Positions 7,757-17,363 are shown, counted from the stretch's first letter. The stretch is 64,000 bases of DNA from Parasalinivibrio latis (GCF_036825535.1 NZ_CP098812.1:1178001-1242000); one strand, 5' to 3'. Translations and numbers: made by a program. The notes: generated by a model from the letters alone, not told the origin.

Positions 7757-10165
7757 TTAGTTGTATCGTGCTTCCAGTACCGAAGAATCAGATACTGAAA
7801 CAGCCGAGCCTTTGCTGTGTAGGAATGAAGCAATTTCTCGCTGCATCTCTGAGGTGACCGCAGCAGCGGGGCGTGGGTCGAGCACAGAAGAGTGAGTACC
7901 TGCGTTGAAGATGGCAGCAACTCTCTCGTTTGTACCTGAGACCGGTGCGGTCAGGATGTCCAGTGCCATGCGCGTAACCAATGGATACGTGCCGCCGAAT
8001 GGAGAATATGGCTGAGGAACACCAGGTGCCACCACATCAGTCAGGCTAAGACTGTTCGGGATGGTTTCATCACCTTCGACCATAGCCAGATAAACCGGTG
8101 TATCGGCACTAATTCCCCCCGCGTGGTTAATCGGATCGACAGTATCCATCACTGTCTGGGCCGCAAACGCAAATTGGTTGAACACCCCATACATTTTCGC
8201 CAATTGCAGAGTGTTCCCGCTGTTGATGAGGTCTTCCTGGGTTTGGGCAAAACACCCGCCAATATCTGCGGTTGTACACGTTAATGCACCTGCCCCATAT
8301 GCCACACCTCCTTTCACGGTATTTCCGAAAGCTCCGGAGTTCAGCAACAGGTATGGGATATCTGCCCCAGGGTTGGCGAAGGCAAAATCATCCATCCTGA
8401 ACATTGAATCGGCAGCGGGTATACCTGTTGGCTTGTTTGCGATGTTGGCAACATCCACGCCGACAATGGCACCGAGTGAGTGGCCGAGGAAACCTACTTT
8501 CCCTAAAGGATTCATAAATGCCAAGGGGCCCAAATCTGCCAGTGCAGTTGTATCTCCTTGCATTTTTGCCTCGCCAATTGCTTTGAATTTAACAGCGATA
8601 GCAGCACGTAGGTTAAGTATGTCGATGATACTCTGGCGAACGTTATCCCGGGCAACGGTAAGGTGAGCAAGATTAAGGTATAAAGCAGGGTCATCAAATG
8701 TTGTGACTTTACCTCCAACGCCTCGTTCACCGTGAAGAGGATGGTCGATAGCAAAGACAATATGGCAGCTTTTTGTAAGCTCTGAAGCAATCGCTTTCAG
8801 TGTTTCTTTGTAAACAGTAATGCCATGTTGATAAATGATGACATCGTTTGACCCTGGGGTCTGGCAGCCTGGCTCTGATGACATAGCCATCAGGAAAGGA
8901 ACCTGCTGTATGGATTTGAGCTTAGGTACCGGACTGTAACGAGTGACAAGACGTTCACTGTCTATAGGTTCTCCGTTTACAGTCAGCGTGCTGCCCATCA
9001 GTGCTCTGATAAAGGCCAGTTGGACAGCCGGATCAGATTTAATTTCCGGGAAGCTCTCCATAGGGACACTTGAACCAGTTTGTGTCAGCAGGGCAGAGAT
9101 TTGCTGGGTCAGTTCAGCTTTTTCGGAAGGGGTTCCACTGGCCAGGTAATGGGAAATGATCGCCAGACTAGGCATGCCACTTTGCCACGAGGTGGTTTGG
9201 GCAGCTTCTGCAGTTGAATCATCAAGAAAATAGGGCAGGTTTACCGTACCTGTGAAGTAGGTAACACCCGGTGTTGATGCAGTATCAGCAGTATCACTGA
9301 CTTTAATATCGAACATCTCTTGGAGCTGTGCAGAAGAGATTTGCTGACTGATAGCGTTACCATGCCATACTTTACCGGCACCTTCACTGACAGCAAGTGC
9401 TGAGGCCAACTTGGTCGCCTGAAGCACATCACCCACTGAGGTTGTAGTAAACCAAGACGAGTAAATAATACTTTGCTTATCGATGCCTGTTGCTTGTGCC
9501 ACTGTATCTTCGATGGCGTGTGTAATTTTCTGCAGAGGGACCAATTTTTCGCTTGGCGGTGCAATATCCTGCTTCAGGTAGGCGTACGAGTTGGACGTCC
9601 CTACAGGATTGCCGTTGCTGTCGGTTAATGAGTCAGTAACCGCAAACATGTAGTTTGAACTGGGCTCCAAAGGTTTTGCCAGAAAGACGGTCAGAGTATG
9701 CCCGGCTGCAACCAGTTGATAGTCCTGTCCCGGGATCAGTTCTGTAGGCGGGATAGAGGTAAAGTCCGGAGATAGGGGATCACCGGTTTTAATCAGTACA
9801 AATGCCCCATCAGGAGCGTTGGACAGGTTATTCCCGGTAAACGTAATTGATATGGGGGTAGAAACTCCCCAGCCATCCGTTTTACCCAAAGCATATTGAG
9901 GGTTACCGGTATCGGTTTGATAACCGGGATCACCCACATTCCCATCTGTCGCCAGCGTGCCATCTACGGTGTCCATTGCTGCAAAGCTTGGAAGTGGGAC
10001 AGTCGGGGGGGAGGTAAGCAGGTCAAAGTCCACTTTAGTGTCTGCATCCAAACTGTTTGCCAGGTCAGGATCTACGGTTGGTGCGCCGGTAAGTTTTTGC
10101 TCATTGCCACATCCTGCCAGCAATAGGCAAGATGTAAGAAGTGTAATAGGTAGCAGTGATTTCAT
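7757..10165 (-). CDS. volA: Surface lysophospholipase lipoprotein VolA
   Basis: The 802-residue protein starts best at the ATG at 10165 (AGGTG ribosome site), giving a 19-residue lipoprotein signal ending LLLAGC; an ATG at 10198 overlapping the fadL stop codon would add 11 residues ahead of it. Roughly the first 400 residues fit the virulence-factor lipase N-terminal domain. The alpha/beta-hydrolase nucleophile elbow GHSLGA carries Ser563. By family knowledge, Vibrio cholerae VolA is a surface-exposed lipoprotein that cleaves host lysophosphatidylcholine so that FadL can import the fatty acid. The immediate upstream fadL (stop and first ATG overlap as TAATG) supports that role here. Catalytic Asp and His were not assigned. 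Confidence 0.88.
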   Translation of the reverse strand: MKSLLPITLLTSCLLLAGCGNEQKLTGAPTVDPDLANSLDADTKVDFDLLTSPPTVPLPSFAAMDTVDGTLATDGNVGDPGYQTDTGNPQYALGKTDGWGVSTPISITFTGNNLSNAPDGAFVLIKTGDPLSPDFTSIPPTELIPGQDYQLVAAGHTLTVFLAKPLEPSSNYMFAVTDSLTDSNGNPVGTSNSYAYLKQDIAPPSEKLVPLQKITHAIEDTVAQATGIDKQSIIYSSWFTTTSVGDVLQATKLASALAVSEGAGKVWHGNAISQQISSAQLQEMFDIKVSDTADTASTPGVTYFTGTVNLPYFLDDSTAEAAQTTSWQSGMPSLAIISHYLASGTPSEKAELTQQISALLTQTGSSVPMESFPEIKSDPAVQLAFIRALMGSTLTVNGEPIDSERLVTRYSPVPKLKSIQQVPFLMAMSSEPGCQTPGSNDVIIYQHGITVYKETLKAIASELTKSCHIVFAIDHPLHGERGVGGKVTTFDDPALYLNLAHLTVARDNVRQSIIDILNLRAAIAVKFKAIGEAKMQGDTTALADLGPLAFMNPLGKVGFLGHSLGAIVGVDVANIANKPTGIPAADSMFRMDDFAFANPGADIPYLLLNSGAFGNTVKGGVAYGAGALTCTTADIGGCFAQTQEDLINSGNTLQLAKMYGVFNQFAFAAQTVMDTVDPINHAGGISADTPVYLAMVEGDETIPNSLSLTDVVAPGVPQPYSPFGGTYPLVTRMALDILTAPVSGTNERVAAIFNAGTHSSVLDPRPAAAVTSEMQREIASFLHSKGSAVSVSDSSVLEARYN

Positions 10166-10197
10166 TGGTGACACCTGAAGGCTTTTTCGGGAATGCA

Positions 10198-11442
10198 TTA
10201 AAATGCGTAGTTAAACTGGACAGATGACAACATCGCATCGCCACCAGATGTGAAAGTATCGCCTTCTTCCTGGAAATGGGCAGTTGCACCAAATACATAG
10301 GCAAAACCGGCATCAATGCTCCACGCATATTGTGATTGATAGGTTATTCCGCTCGTGAGCCATTTGCGATCTGTGTCCGGGATACTGAGAGTTGGTTTAC
10401 CTGCTTGCTCGTCTACGGCATAACCGGCTCTGAGTGTCCAGGCCTTTGACAGTTTGTATGTTGTACCTACGGCGTACCGAACCGAGTTTTTGTAGTCTTC
10501 TTTTTTCAGGAAACACACACCGTGCAAACTGCCAGACTGGCAAGCTGGGTTGGTCGCTTTGAGTTCCTTAAAATGGCTCCACTCGGTCCATTGCAGGCTA
10601 TAGTGGAACGCCCACTTTTTGTTGATTTCGTGATAGGCAGAGAACTCAGCAATGGCAGGAAGTACAACGGTCAGGTCGCTTTTGAGTGCCTTCCCTTTGT
10701 TTGCAGATCCGGTGATGGTACCGGTGTAATCGGTAAAGTCACCGTTGAAATCCAGGTCCACTTGGGAACGGTAGGTGAGACCAAGCCGGGAAGTTTCATT
10801 GGGTTGGAACAACAGGCCGGCATTCCAGCCCCAGGCGAAGGTTGTTCCTTCCATATTGATTGTTTTAGCGGAAGGCATCGCCGGGGACAGAGAGCCATAG
10901 TGACGGCCCAGTTCAGCCGTTGCATAGACCAGATCAATACCCAAGCCAATACTGAGTTTATTGTTTAGATCGTAAGCAATATTGGGATTGATATTCACGC
11001 TGGTCAGAGATGTATTCCCTGCGGCTGAGCCGGGTGCAAATGCGTCCGGGTAATCTGTTGAAACACCGTAATTTGAGAACAGTGCAACACCTGCAGATAT
11101 TTTCTGGTTAACCGGCGTAATGAAATATGCAGAGGGAATATACGCCACCGGCGCAATGTCTTTTGCTGTCTGAGGACCTTTGGAAAAACTGTCAAACGTA
11201 ACTTCTATTGCAGGGTCGATTAGCGTGCCTGAAACTGACAAACTCGGTGTGTCAAAGCGAGTCATTGCTGCTGGGTTCCTGGCCAGAACTGAGGCATTGT
11301 CTGCAATAGCCCCTTCCCCGGAAAACGCGCGGCCAAGGCCAGACGCGGAATGTTCTGAAACCTGGAATCCTGCTGCATAAAGATCCGGGGAGAGCGCTGC
11401 CAGCATAAATGCCGGCAAAACGGTAGCGCTTAACTTCTTCAT
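10198..11442 (-). CDS. fadL: FadL-type long-chain fatty acid porin, volA-linked
   Basis: This 414-residue outer-membrane protein has a signal peptide ending near LYAAG and a mature N-terminus GFQVSEHSASGLGRAFSGEG, the FadL N-terminal hatch with the NPA-type motif ARNPAAMTRF. Alternating beta-strand segments run to the C-terminal VQFNYAF ending in phenylalanine, as expected for a beta-barrel. FadL proteins import long-chain fatty acids and other hydrophobic compounds. It lies immediately upstream of volA in one transcript, so it probably takes up the fatty acids VolA releases. It is clearly paralogous to the next gene (11814-13091), which suggests tandem duplication. Confidence 0.92.
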   Translation of the reverse strand: MKKLSATVLPAFMLAALSPDLYAAGFQVSEHSASGLGRAFSGEGAIADNASVLARNPAAMTRFDTPSLSVSGTLIDPAIEVTFDSFSKGPQTAKDIAPVAYIPSAYFITPVNQKISAGVALFSNYGVSTDYPDAFAPGSAAGNTSLTSVNINPNIAYDLNNKLSIGLGIDLVYATAELGRHYGSLSPAMPSAKTINMEGTTFAWGWNAGLLFQPNETSRLGLTYRSQVDLDFNGDFTDYTGTITGSANKGKALKSDLTVVLPAIAEFSAYHEINKKWAFHYSLQWTEWSHFKELKATNPACQSGSLHGVCFLKKEDYKNSVRYAVGTTYKLSKAWTLRAGYAVDEQAGKPTLSIPDTDRKWLTSGITYQSQYAWSIDAGFAYVFGATAHFQEEGDTFTSGGDAMLSSVQFNYAF

Positions 11443-11762
11443 CGTTCCTGGTACTCCTGGGACACAACGAGTGCCAAACAGCTGAACTTCACAACTGTTT
11501 ATGTAATTGGGTAAAACGTGCGGTCAATCTAAGATGCGGGCCCGCGAAGTCGGGGTTGTGGCTGAGGTATTTTGTCGCCGTTTTGCATTAAGGGATTGGT
11601 TACGCTGTTTACGAAAGCGCGCTATTTTATGTGATGAATGTCAAAAAATGGATAGTTAAAGCCTGTGGCATTTCTGGTGTGAATGATTTTCGGGTTTAAC
11701 TGATTGAAAATCATGGATAACTGATCTGGTCTGATGTTTCTCGTATTTGGCGTTTTCCAAAG
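11443..11762. other. Intergenic region upstream of the volA-linked fadL
   Basis: No gene is visible. The region must contain the promoter of the fadL-volA pair, because a terminator (11763-11788) separates it from the upstream paralog. A CTGGTAC half-site, like half of a FadR operator, lies at the ribosome site near 11448, but without a convincing second half. Confidence 0.4.
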
Positions 11763-11790
11763 AAAAATCCCGCCAAAAGACGGGATTTGA
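11763..11790 (-). terminator. Terminator behind the second fadL paralog
   Basis: AAATCCCG and CGGGATTT arms surround an 8-base loop, with a TTTTTC tail in the leftward direction. Confidence 0.8.
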
Positions 11791-11813
11791 ACTGAAAACA
11801 CTTAAACTTCTTA

Positions 11814-13091
11814 TCAGAATGCGTAGTTAAATTGCGCACCGAGGATAAATGCATGGCCTTCTGAGGTGAAGTCGTAAACCTGCTGTGAAGCACTGGCCTC
11901 TTTAAAACTGATTTTTTTGCTGTTCAGGTATGCGAAGCCAAAGTCAAAGGTTGATTTTTCAGAGGCTTTGTAAGTTGCACCGATTGAGTACCAGTATCGG
12001 TCGGTATCCGGAATACTCAATGTGGACTTACCTCCCTGCTCGTCAAATGCAAAGCCAGCTCTCAACGTTACTGAATCTGAGTAAATGTATGTTGTACCGA
12101 TTGAGTAACGAAACGCATCATCGTACTCTTCTTTTTTATTAAAACAGACGCCAGGCGCAGGGGCTTTGGGGCCTTTACAGTTTGCGCTACTGGATGCTTT
12201 CAACTCAGTAAAATCGCTCCACTGCGTCCAAAACACACTGTAGTGAATAGCGAATTGATCAGAGAGTTGGTTGTAGCCGGATGCCTCGATAATCGCTGGC
12301 ATTGGTGCAGCAAGAGAGGCATCAACGGCAACTTTTGGCTTTTGGGTTATGACTCCAGTGTAGTCGGTAAAATCACCATCAAAATCCAGGTCTACTTTTG
12401 AGCGGTATGAAATACCATAACGGTGTTTTTCGTTTACTTCGTACAGCGCGCCGATGTTCCAACCCCACGCTGTTGTGTTTCCTTCCATATAGATAAGTTT
12501 GTCATTTCGATTTCCACCAAAACCAGCAGGTGGAGCAGCCAAGGAAGTATCACCTTTGTAGCGTGTCAGCTCTGCCTCGGCATACACAAAGTTAATGCCA
12601 CCACCGATGCTTAATTGCTCGTTAATCTGATAGCTTACCGATGGGTTTAACGTCACTGTTTTGAGGGATGTATCACCAGCTGAACTGCCGGCAAGAAAGT
12701 CATTGGGGTAGTCTGTTGCTACACCGTAGTTAGTAAACAGTGCAATACCAACGGCAAGTTGGTTGTCAATGGGGTGAATATAGGCAGCGGCAGGTACAAG
12801 CGCTGATGGAGCAACGTCCTTTGCTTCCTCTTTAGCAGTGTCATTCGTCACATCTACTTCCGGTGCAACATAGTGTGCGGCAACCGAAAGTGCAGGTGAT
12901 GAGAATCGGCTCATTAGGGCCGGGTTACGGATCATCGCGGCTGCATTATCCCCGATAGCTGCTTCACCAGCATAAGCGCGACCCAGGCCTGAAGCAGACT
13001 GTTCTGCTACCTGGAAACCTGCACCCTGAGCCTGAAAGGCAGCGAGAGCAACTGCAGAGCTGATGAGGGTACGGGACAGTGTCTTTTTCAT
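11814..13091 (-). CDS. fadL: FadL-type long-chain fatty acid porin, second paralog
   Basis: This 425-residue protein has a signal peptide and a mature start GFQVAEQSASGLGRAYAGEA, nearly identical in pattern to the neighbouring paralog. It has the IRNPALMSRF motif in the hatch region and a C-terminal QFNYAF. It is an outer-membrane channel for long-chain fatty acids. A FadR-like operator lies about 135 bases upstream of the start (13226-13242), so repression by FadR in the absence of fatty acids is likely. Which of the two paralogs is the main fatty-acid channel cannot be told from the sequence. Confidence 0.92.
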   Translation of the reverse strand: MKKTLSRTLISSAVALAAFQAQGAGFQVAEQSASGLGRAYAGEAAIGDNAAAMIRNPALMSRFSSPALSVAAHYVAPEVDVTNDTAKEEAKDVAPSALVPAAAYIHPIDNQLAVGIALFTNYGVATDYPNDFLAGSSAGDTSLKTVTLNPSVSYQINEQLSIGGGINFVYAEAELTRYKGDTSLAAPPAGFGGNRNDKLIYMEGNTTAWGWNIGALYEVNEKHRYGISYRSKVDLDFDGDFTDYTGVITQKPKVAVDASLAAPMPAIIEASGYNQLSDQFAIHYSVFWTQWSDFTELKASSSANCKGPKAPAPGVCFNKKEEYDDAFRYSIGTTYIYSDSVTLRAGFAFDEQGGKSTLSIPDTDRYWYSIGATYKASEKSTFDFGFAYLNSKKISFKEASASQQVYDFTSEGHAFILGAQFNYAF

Positions 13092-13225
13092 GATAGCCCT
13101 CCTGGCTACTTCTGATTTGTATAGTTATTGCTGCTTCGTGTTCATGTCAGAAAGACACTCAGAATTATATGCACCATTCCTTAAAGTGTTAAACAATTGT
13201 TATCAATAATTTGCGCGAGATCTTA

Positions 13226-13242
13226 AACTGGTACGATGAGAT
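13226..13242 (-). promoter_or_regulatory. FadR-like operator
   Basis: The 17-base site AACTGGTACGATGAGAT matches 14 of 17 positions of the Escherichia coli fadB operator as I recall it (ATCTGGTACGACCAGAT). It sits upstream of a fadL gene, exactly where FadR acts in related bacteria. The second half is less well matched than the first. Confidence 0.65.
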
Positions 13243-13378
13243 TTAAATGAAAAATTGGACTATTGTTTTAAACGGTTGTTTAAGTTGTAGAATGGGGATT
13301 ATGGGCAACAATATCTTTATGAAAAAAAAGAGTTTTTGTTGCCCATAAGGAATGGGAATTAAAATATCAGACGGAGAG

Positions 13379-14035
13379 TTATTCTTCTTCTGTTTGAACG
13401 TCGGTTAACGGCCAACCACCAAGTTTTTTCCATTTATTGACAATTTCGCAAAACAATTCTGCCGTGCGTTCAGTGTCATACAAGGCTGAATGTGCTTCTT
13501 TATTGTCAAAAGGAATACCTGCGGTTGCACAAGCCTTTGCTAAAACAGTTTGTCCAAACGTAAGGCCACTGAGTGCTGCAGTGTCAAATGTCGCAAAAGG
13601 ATGGAACGGATTACGTTTGAGGTTACTTCGCTCAGCAGCTTGCATTACGAAGCTATGATCAAAGTTAGCGTTGTGGGCAACCATGATGGCGCGCTGACAA
13701 CCTTGTGCTTTCAACTCTTTACGTATGAGTTTAAAGGTTTCCTTTAGTGCTTCGCTTTCATCTACCGCCCCACGTAGTGGGCTGAAGGGATCGCGCATAC
13801 CGATAAATTCCAAGGCGGCTTTCTCGATATTTGCCCCCTCGAATGGGGAAACGTGAAAGTGAATTTTTTTATCCGGATGTAACCAGCCCTCATCATCCAT
13901 GCGTAGTGTAATGGCACAAATTTCCAGCAAAGCATCCGTTTTAGCATTGAACCCTGCGGTTTCTACATCCACAACAACAGGGAAATATCCGCGAAATCGA
14001 GCTTTTAGCGTATTGAGGTCAGGTTGTTGGCTCAT
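13379..14035 (-). CDS. rnt: Ribonuclease T
   Basis: This 218-residue DEDD-family 3' exoribonuclease matures the 3' ends of tRNAs and other stable RNAs as a homodimer. Catalytic Asp23 and Glu25 are in VVVDVETAGF; AHNANFDHSF and AHSALYDTERTA carry the remaining acidic and histidine residues, the last of these being the ExoIII motif. The segment RNPFHPFATFDTAALSGL is typical of RNase T rather than of the DNA polymerase epsilon subunit. The ATG at 14035 gives MSQQPDLN and the usual length; an in-frame ATG at 14071 would add 12 residues. It is a single gene, divergent from motY. Confidence 0.96.
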   Translation of the reverse strand: MSQQPDLNTLKARFRGYFPVVVDVETAGFNAKTDALLEICAITLRMDDEGWLHPDKKIHFHVSPFEGANIEKAALEFIGMRDPFSPLRGAVDESEALKETFKLIRKELKAQGCQRAIMVAHNANFDHSFVMQAAERSNLKRNPFHPFATFDTAALSGLTFGQTVLAKACATAGIPFDNKEAHSALYDTERTAELFCEIVNKWKKLGGWPLTDVQTEEE

Positions 14036-14201
14036 TAATCGTTGTCTTTTCCGGCACAAATAGGCGGGCATTATCGCAAAAGCATTCCCTGAGCTAAACC
14101 TCTGGAAGGCGAAAAATACTGTCCCGCTATTAAAGATTGGCGCCAGATGACCGATAATAACTGTGATACCAGATAATGAAGAAACGTAACGAGGGGTGAG
14201 G

Positions 14202-15077
14202 ATGTTTAAAAGGTTAAAGTGGTTTGGTGCGGGTCTCGCACTGTTTGCCGGTTTTCCTGTTTTGGCATCTATGACCTATGTCGCACCGGCTTCGCTTTCC
14301 AATTGGAAAATGGCAGTCGATACCCCGATTGAATGCCGGTTGGAACATGAGATCCCCCGTTATGGACGGGCTTCGTTTACGTCTAAAGCCAGTAAAAAAA
14401 TGAACCTAGATTTTGAACTGGCAATGATGCGCCCCATGGGACATACGGAAAACGTTAAGCTGGTATCTATGCCTGCTCGATGGATGCCTGGAGATCAGGC
14501 CAGACGTATTGAAACGCTGCGGTTTTACAAGCAATTTAATGGCTATGTCGGGGGGCAAACTGCCTGGCATATGCTGTCAGTCCTTGAAGATGGTCGATTT
14601 CCTACATTCAGCTATAACGACTGGCAAAAGCAGGAAAGAGTAGAAGTAGCTCTTTCGGCCGTGGCATTCCAAAAGACTTATGATCAGTTCAGCCAGTGTC
14701 TGTCTAACTTATTGCCATATTCTTTCGAAGACATCTCTTTCACGGTTCTACACTATGACTCAGACAGTGAGCAGTTGAATAAGCAGTCCATGGCCCGGCT
14801 TGCACAGATAGCTGAATACATCCGCTACAGCAATGACGTTGACCTGGTGTTAATGGCAACATATACCGACAGCAGGGGGGCCAGACAAGCTAACGAGAAT
14901 ATCTCTGAACGTCGTGCGAAAAAACTGGAAGAGTATTTTCTCTCTCTTGGCCTGCCGAAGGACCGGATCCAGGTTCATGCATACGGAGAACGCCGTCCAA
15001 TTGCCGATAACACTACGCCGATTGGGAGGAACAAGAACCGCCGGGTAGTGATCTCAATGGGAAGAACCATTATTTGA
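14202..15077 (+). CDS. motY: Sodium-driven flagellar motor protein MotY
   Basis: This 291-residue secreted protein has an N-terminal signal peptide ending near PVLAS. About 130 residues of MotY N-terminal domain follow, then a C-terminal OmpA-like peptidoglycan-binding domain (from about residue 175) with FTVLHYDSDSEQLN, a TYTDSRGARQANENISERRA segment and YGERRPIADNTTPIGRNKNR. MotY forms the T-ring with MotX that holds PomAB stators around Na+-driven polar flagellar motors in Vibrio. The ATG at 14202 follows GAGGGGTGAGG; a GTG six bases earlier is also possible. The gene stands apart from the flagellar operons, as in Vibrio. Confidence 0.94.
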   Translation: MFKRLKWFGAGLALFAGFPVLASMTYVAPASLSNWKMAVDTPIECRLEHEIPRYGRASFTSKASKKMNLDFELAMMRPMGHTENVKLVSMPARWMPGDQARRIETLRFYKQFNGYVGGQTAWHMLSVLEDGRFPTFSYNDWQKQERVEVALSAVAFQKTYDQFSQCLSNLLPYSFEDISFTVLHYDSDSEQLNKQSMARLAQIAEYIRYSNDVDLVLMATYTDSRGARQANENISERRAKKLEEYFLSLGLPKDRIQVHAYGERRPIADNTTPIGRNKNRRVVISMGRTII

Positions 15078-15234
15078 TAAAATGAATGGAGGATTTTGTC
15101 TCCATTATATAGCCTGTAGCTATCGCATGATCTTTGTTCAATCAGTGCGATTTATGGTGTGTTGCCCTTACTGAATGGTTGTAACAGGCGTATGCTGCAT
15201 CCACTTGATTTATCACGTTAAGGAATGCAGTTTT

Positions 15235-16146
15235 ATGTCTTTAACCCGACTGTTGAAATCAGCCGGTGTCTGTCTGGCATTGGTGTCATCCGTTGTTGTG
15301 GCTAAACCCAGTCTTGAACTTCCCCTGCCTCCAGAGCAACTCAGCCATCCTTACCCATCCGTTACTGTTCACACACTAAAATCTGCCGTCGAGCTGGTTC
15401 ATGTTTTCGAGAGACAAGGATATCAACTGGAAACCGTTCGCGGAAAAGGACTCCTCCCTGCCGTATTTGTAGAAAACCTGCCAGATGACCTTAATAACCT
15501 CCCCGTTGAGGAGAAGACTTCCAGCTTTGTTCGCCTTCTGCTTCCAACAATTACAGCCGTAAACGATCAGATTTTACGGGTACGAGAATCGCTGGTGGAA
15601 CTGTCAAGAAACCCTAAGGCAGAATGGTCCATTCAGGAGAAAGCTTGGGTGGAAAGCCTGATGACTGCGTACGGTGTTACCTCAGGCAGCATCCGTGACT
15701 TACTGCTCCATCTTGATGTCATACCTACAGGAATGGCTCTTGCCCAGGGGATTGATGAGAGCGGCTGGGGAACGAGTTACTTTGCGATTAACGGTAACGG
15801 CCTATACGGAGAGCACTTGCCTGCGCAAGGTGGAAAATTCCTGACTACGCCGGGTGGGGAAGTGAAAGTCGCTGCATTTGACAATCTTTTTGAAGGGACT
15901 GCAGGCTATATATATAACCTCAATACGACGGATGCGTACCGTAACCTTTGGGAGTTGCGCAGAGAGCTCCGTGAGAGAGGTAACCTGACAGGGTATGAGC
16001 TCGTACAGGCATTGTCACTTTACTCAACCCGGGGAGAAGCTTATGTGGATAACCTGCGCGCGTTAATTCGTAATCACAGGCTGGACAGTTTCGACCACGT
16101 TAAGCTTGATAATGATGACGCGAAGCGGTACAGGTTTGAGCATTGA
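15235..16146 (+). CDS. bax: Bax-like secreted glucosaminidase-family protein
   Basis: This 303-residue protein starts best at the ATG at 15235 (AAGGA upstream), giving a signal peptide ending VVVA. The C-terminal half is a glucosaminidase-type domain: MALAQGIDESGWGTSYFAINGNGLYGE contains, in separate parts, the probable catalytic Glu (IDESGWG) and the substrate-cleft NGNGLYG. YIYNLNTTDAYRNLW and LYSTRGEAYVDNL follow as in Escherichia coli Bax. The family probably cuts peptidoglycan in the periplasm, but activity of Bax is little documented. It is a single gene between motY and gloA. Confidence 0.85.
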   Translation: MSLTRLLKSAGVCLALVSSVVVAKPSLELPLPPEQLSHPYPSVTVHTLKSAVELVHVFERQGYQLETVRGKGLLPAVFVENLPDDLNNLPVEEKTSSFVRLLLPTITAVNDQILRVRESLVELSRNPKAEWSIQEKAWVESLMTAYGVTSGSIRDLLLHLDVIPTGMALAQGIDESGWGTSYFAINGNGLYGEHLPAQGGKFLTTPGGEVKVAAFDNLFEGTAGYIYNLNTTDAYRNLWELRRELRERGNLTGYELVQALSLYSTRGEAYVDNLRALIRNHRLDSFDHVKLDNDDAKRYRFEH

Positions 16147-16152
16147 AAAGCC

Positions 16153-16185
16153 AAAAAAAGAGCTGCCGGAGCAGCTCTTTTTTAT
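16153..16185. terminator. Bidirectional terminator between bax and gloA
   Basis: AAAGAGCTGC-CGGA-GCAGCTCTTT lies between A and T runs and serves both converging genes. Confidence 0.92.
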
Positions 16186-16203
16186 TGGTTGAAACGGGTG
16201 ATA

Positions 16204-16620
16204 TTATTCGCCCAGACCCGCAGATGCGCTCTTATTCTGGATAAGTTCGATCATGTATCCATCAGGGTCTTTTACAAAAGCAATTTCAGTTGTCCCGCCT
16301 TTTACCGGGCCCGGCTCACGGGTGATGTTGCCACCTGCTGAGCGAATAGCGTCGCAAGTCGTATAGATATCGTCTACGCCGATAGCGATATGACCGAAGG
16401 CACTGCCCATGTCATACTCGGTGGTGCCCCAGTTATAAGTCAGCTCGATCACCGCGCCTTGTGATTCATCACCAAAGCCGATAAATGCCAGAGTGTATTC
16501 ATACTCTTTGTTTTCATTTGTACGCAGAAGCTGCATACCCATAACGTCAGTATAAAACTTGATAGAGCGGTCCAGGTCACCCACGCGAATCATGGTGTGA
16601 AGGATACGACCGTTGCTCAT
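16204..16620 (-). CDS. gloA: Lactoylglutathione lyase (glyoxalase I)
   Basis: This 138-residue metalloenzyme converts the hemithioacetal of methylglyoxal and glutathione into S-lactoylglutathione. The four metal ligands are His8 (RILHTMIRVGDL), Glu59 (AVIELTYNWG), His77 (FGHIAIGVDD) and Glu125 (DGYMIELIQNK), the spacing seen in the Ni2+-type Escherichia coli enzyme shifted by three residues. Length and the GPVKGGTTEIAFVKDPDGY segment agree. It starts behind AAGGAGAGC and is monocistronic. Confidence 0.97.
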   Translation of the reverse strand: MSNGRILHTMIRVGDLDRSIKFYTDVMGMQLLRTNENKEYEYTLAFIGFGDESQGAVIELTYNWGTTEYDMGSAFGHIAIGVDDIYTTCDAIRSAGGNITREPGPVKGGTTEIAFVKDPDGYMIELIQNKSASAGLGE

Positions 16621-16682
16621 AATGCTCTCCTTGTAATCTTGAGTACGCGTATAATTTTATCAATAGTTGTAGGCGAAAGGGA

Positions 16683-17324
16683 TTATTCGTCCGGATAGAC
16701 TTTGTCTTTGAACTCACACAGGTCTTCAATTATACAGCTTCCGCAGCGGGGCTTACGGGCGAGGCAAGTATAGCGCCCATGAAGAATCAGCCAGTGGTGA
16801 ACATCGAGTTTGAACTCCTTGGGAACGACCTTCAGCAGTTTTTCTTCCACCTGATCCACGTTCTTGCCAACAGCAAATTTAGTCCGGTTTGATACCCGGA
16901 ATATATGGGTATCTACAGCGATGGTTGGCCAGCCAAAAGCGGTGTTGAGAACTACATTTGCCGTTTTCCTGCCTACACCGGGAAGGGCTTCAAGGGCTTC
17001 ACGGTTTTCGGGGACTTCGCCACCGTGTTTTTCCAGCAGAATTTTACAGGTCTTTATGACATTTTCGGCTTTGGAGTTAAACAGGCCGATGGTTTTTATG
17101 TATTCCTTGACCCCATCTACCCCCAAGTCCAAAAGCGCTTTTGGAGTGTTGGCTACCGGATACAGTTTGGCCGTAGCTTTGTTAACGCTTACGTCGGTAG
17201 CCTGTGCTGAAAGCAATACTGCAATGAGTAATTCGAATGGGTTCGACCAGTTTAACTCGGTTTCAGGGTGGGGATTGGCTTCTTGCAGCCTTTTTAGTAT
17301 TTCAATCCGTTTTTGGTTGTTCAT
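16683..17324 (-). CDS. nth: Endonuclease III
   Basis: This 213-residue DNA glycosylase/AP lyase removes oxidised pyrimidines. The helix-hairpin-helix LPGVGRKTANVVL carries the catalytic Lys (about residue 120), and VDTHIFRVSNR the catalytic Asp. The C-terminal [4Fe-4S] ligands are C-X6-C-X2-C-X5-C in CLARKPRCGSCIIEDLC. It is the last gene of the rnfABCDGE-nth order seen in many gammaproteobacteria, 90 bases after rnfE; two hairpins in that gap may reduce read-through. Confidence 0.97.
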   Translation of the reverse strand: MNNQKRIEILKRLQEANPHPETELNWSNPFELLIAVLLSAQATDVSVNKATAKLYPVANTPKALLDLGVDGVKEYIKTIGLFNSKAENVIKTCKILLEKHGGEVPENREALEALPGVGRKTANVVLNTAFGWPTIAVDTHIFRVSNRTKFAVGKNVDQVEEKLLKVVPKEFKLDVHHWLILHGRYTCLARKPRCGSCIIEDLCEFKDKVYPDE

Positions 17325-17363
17325 TAATAACTTCCAGTTAAAAGCTGACTGATTTTATTTGTT

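Noticed and set aside
11445..11462. FadR operator at the start of the volA-linked fadL
   Set aside because: Only the CTGGTAC half is present and it coincides with the ribosome site; the second half does not match.
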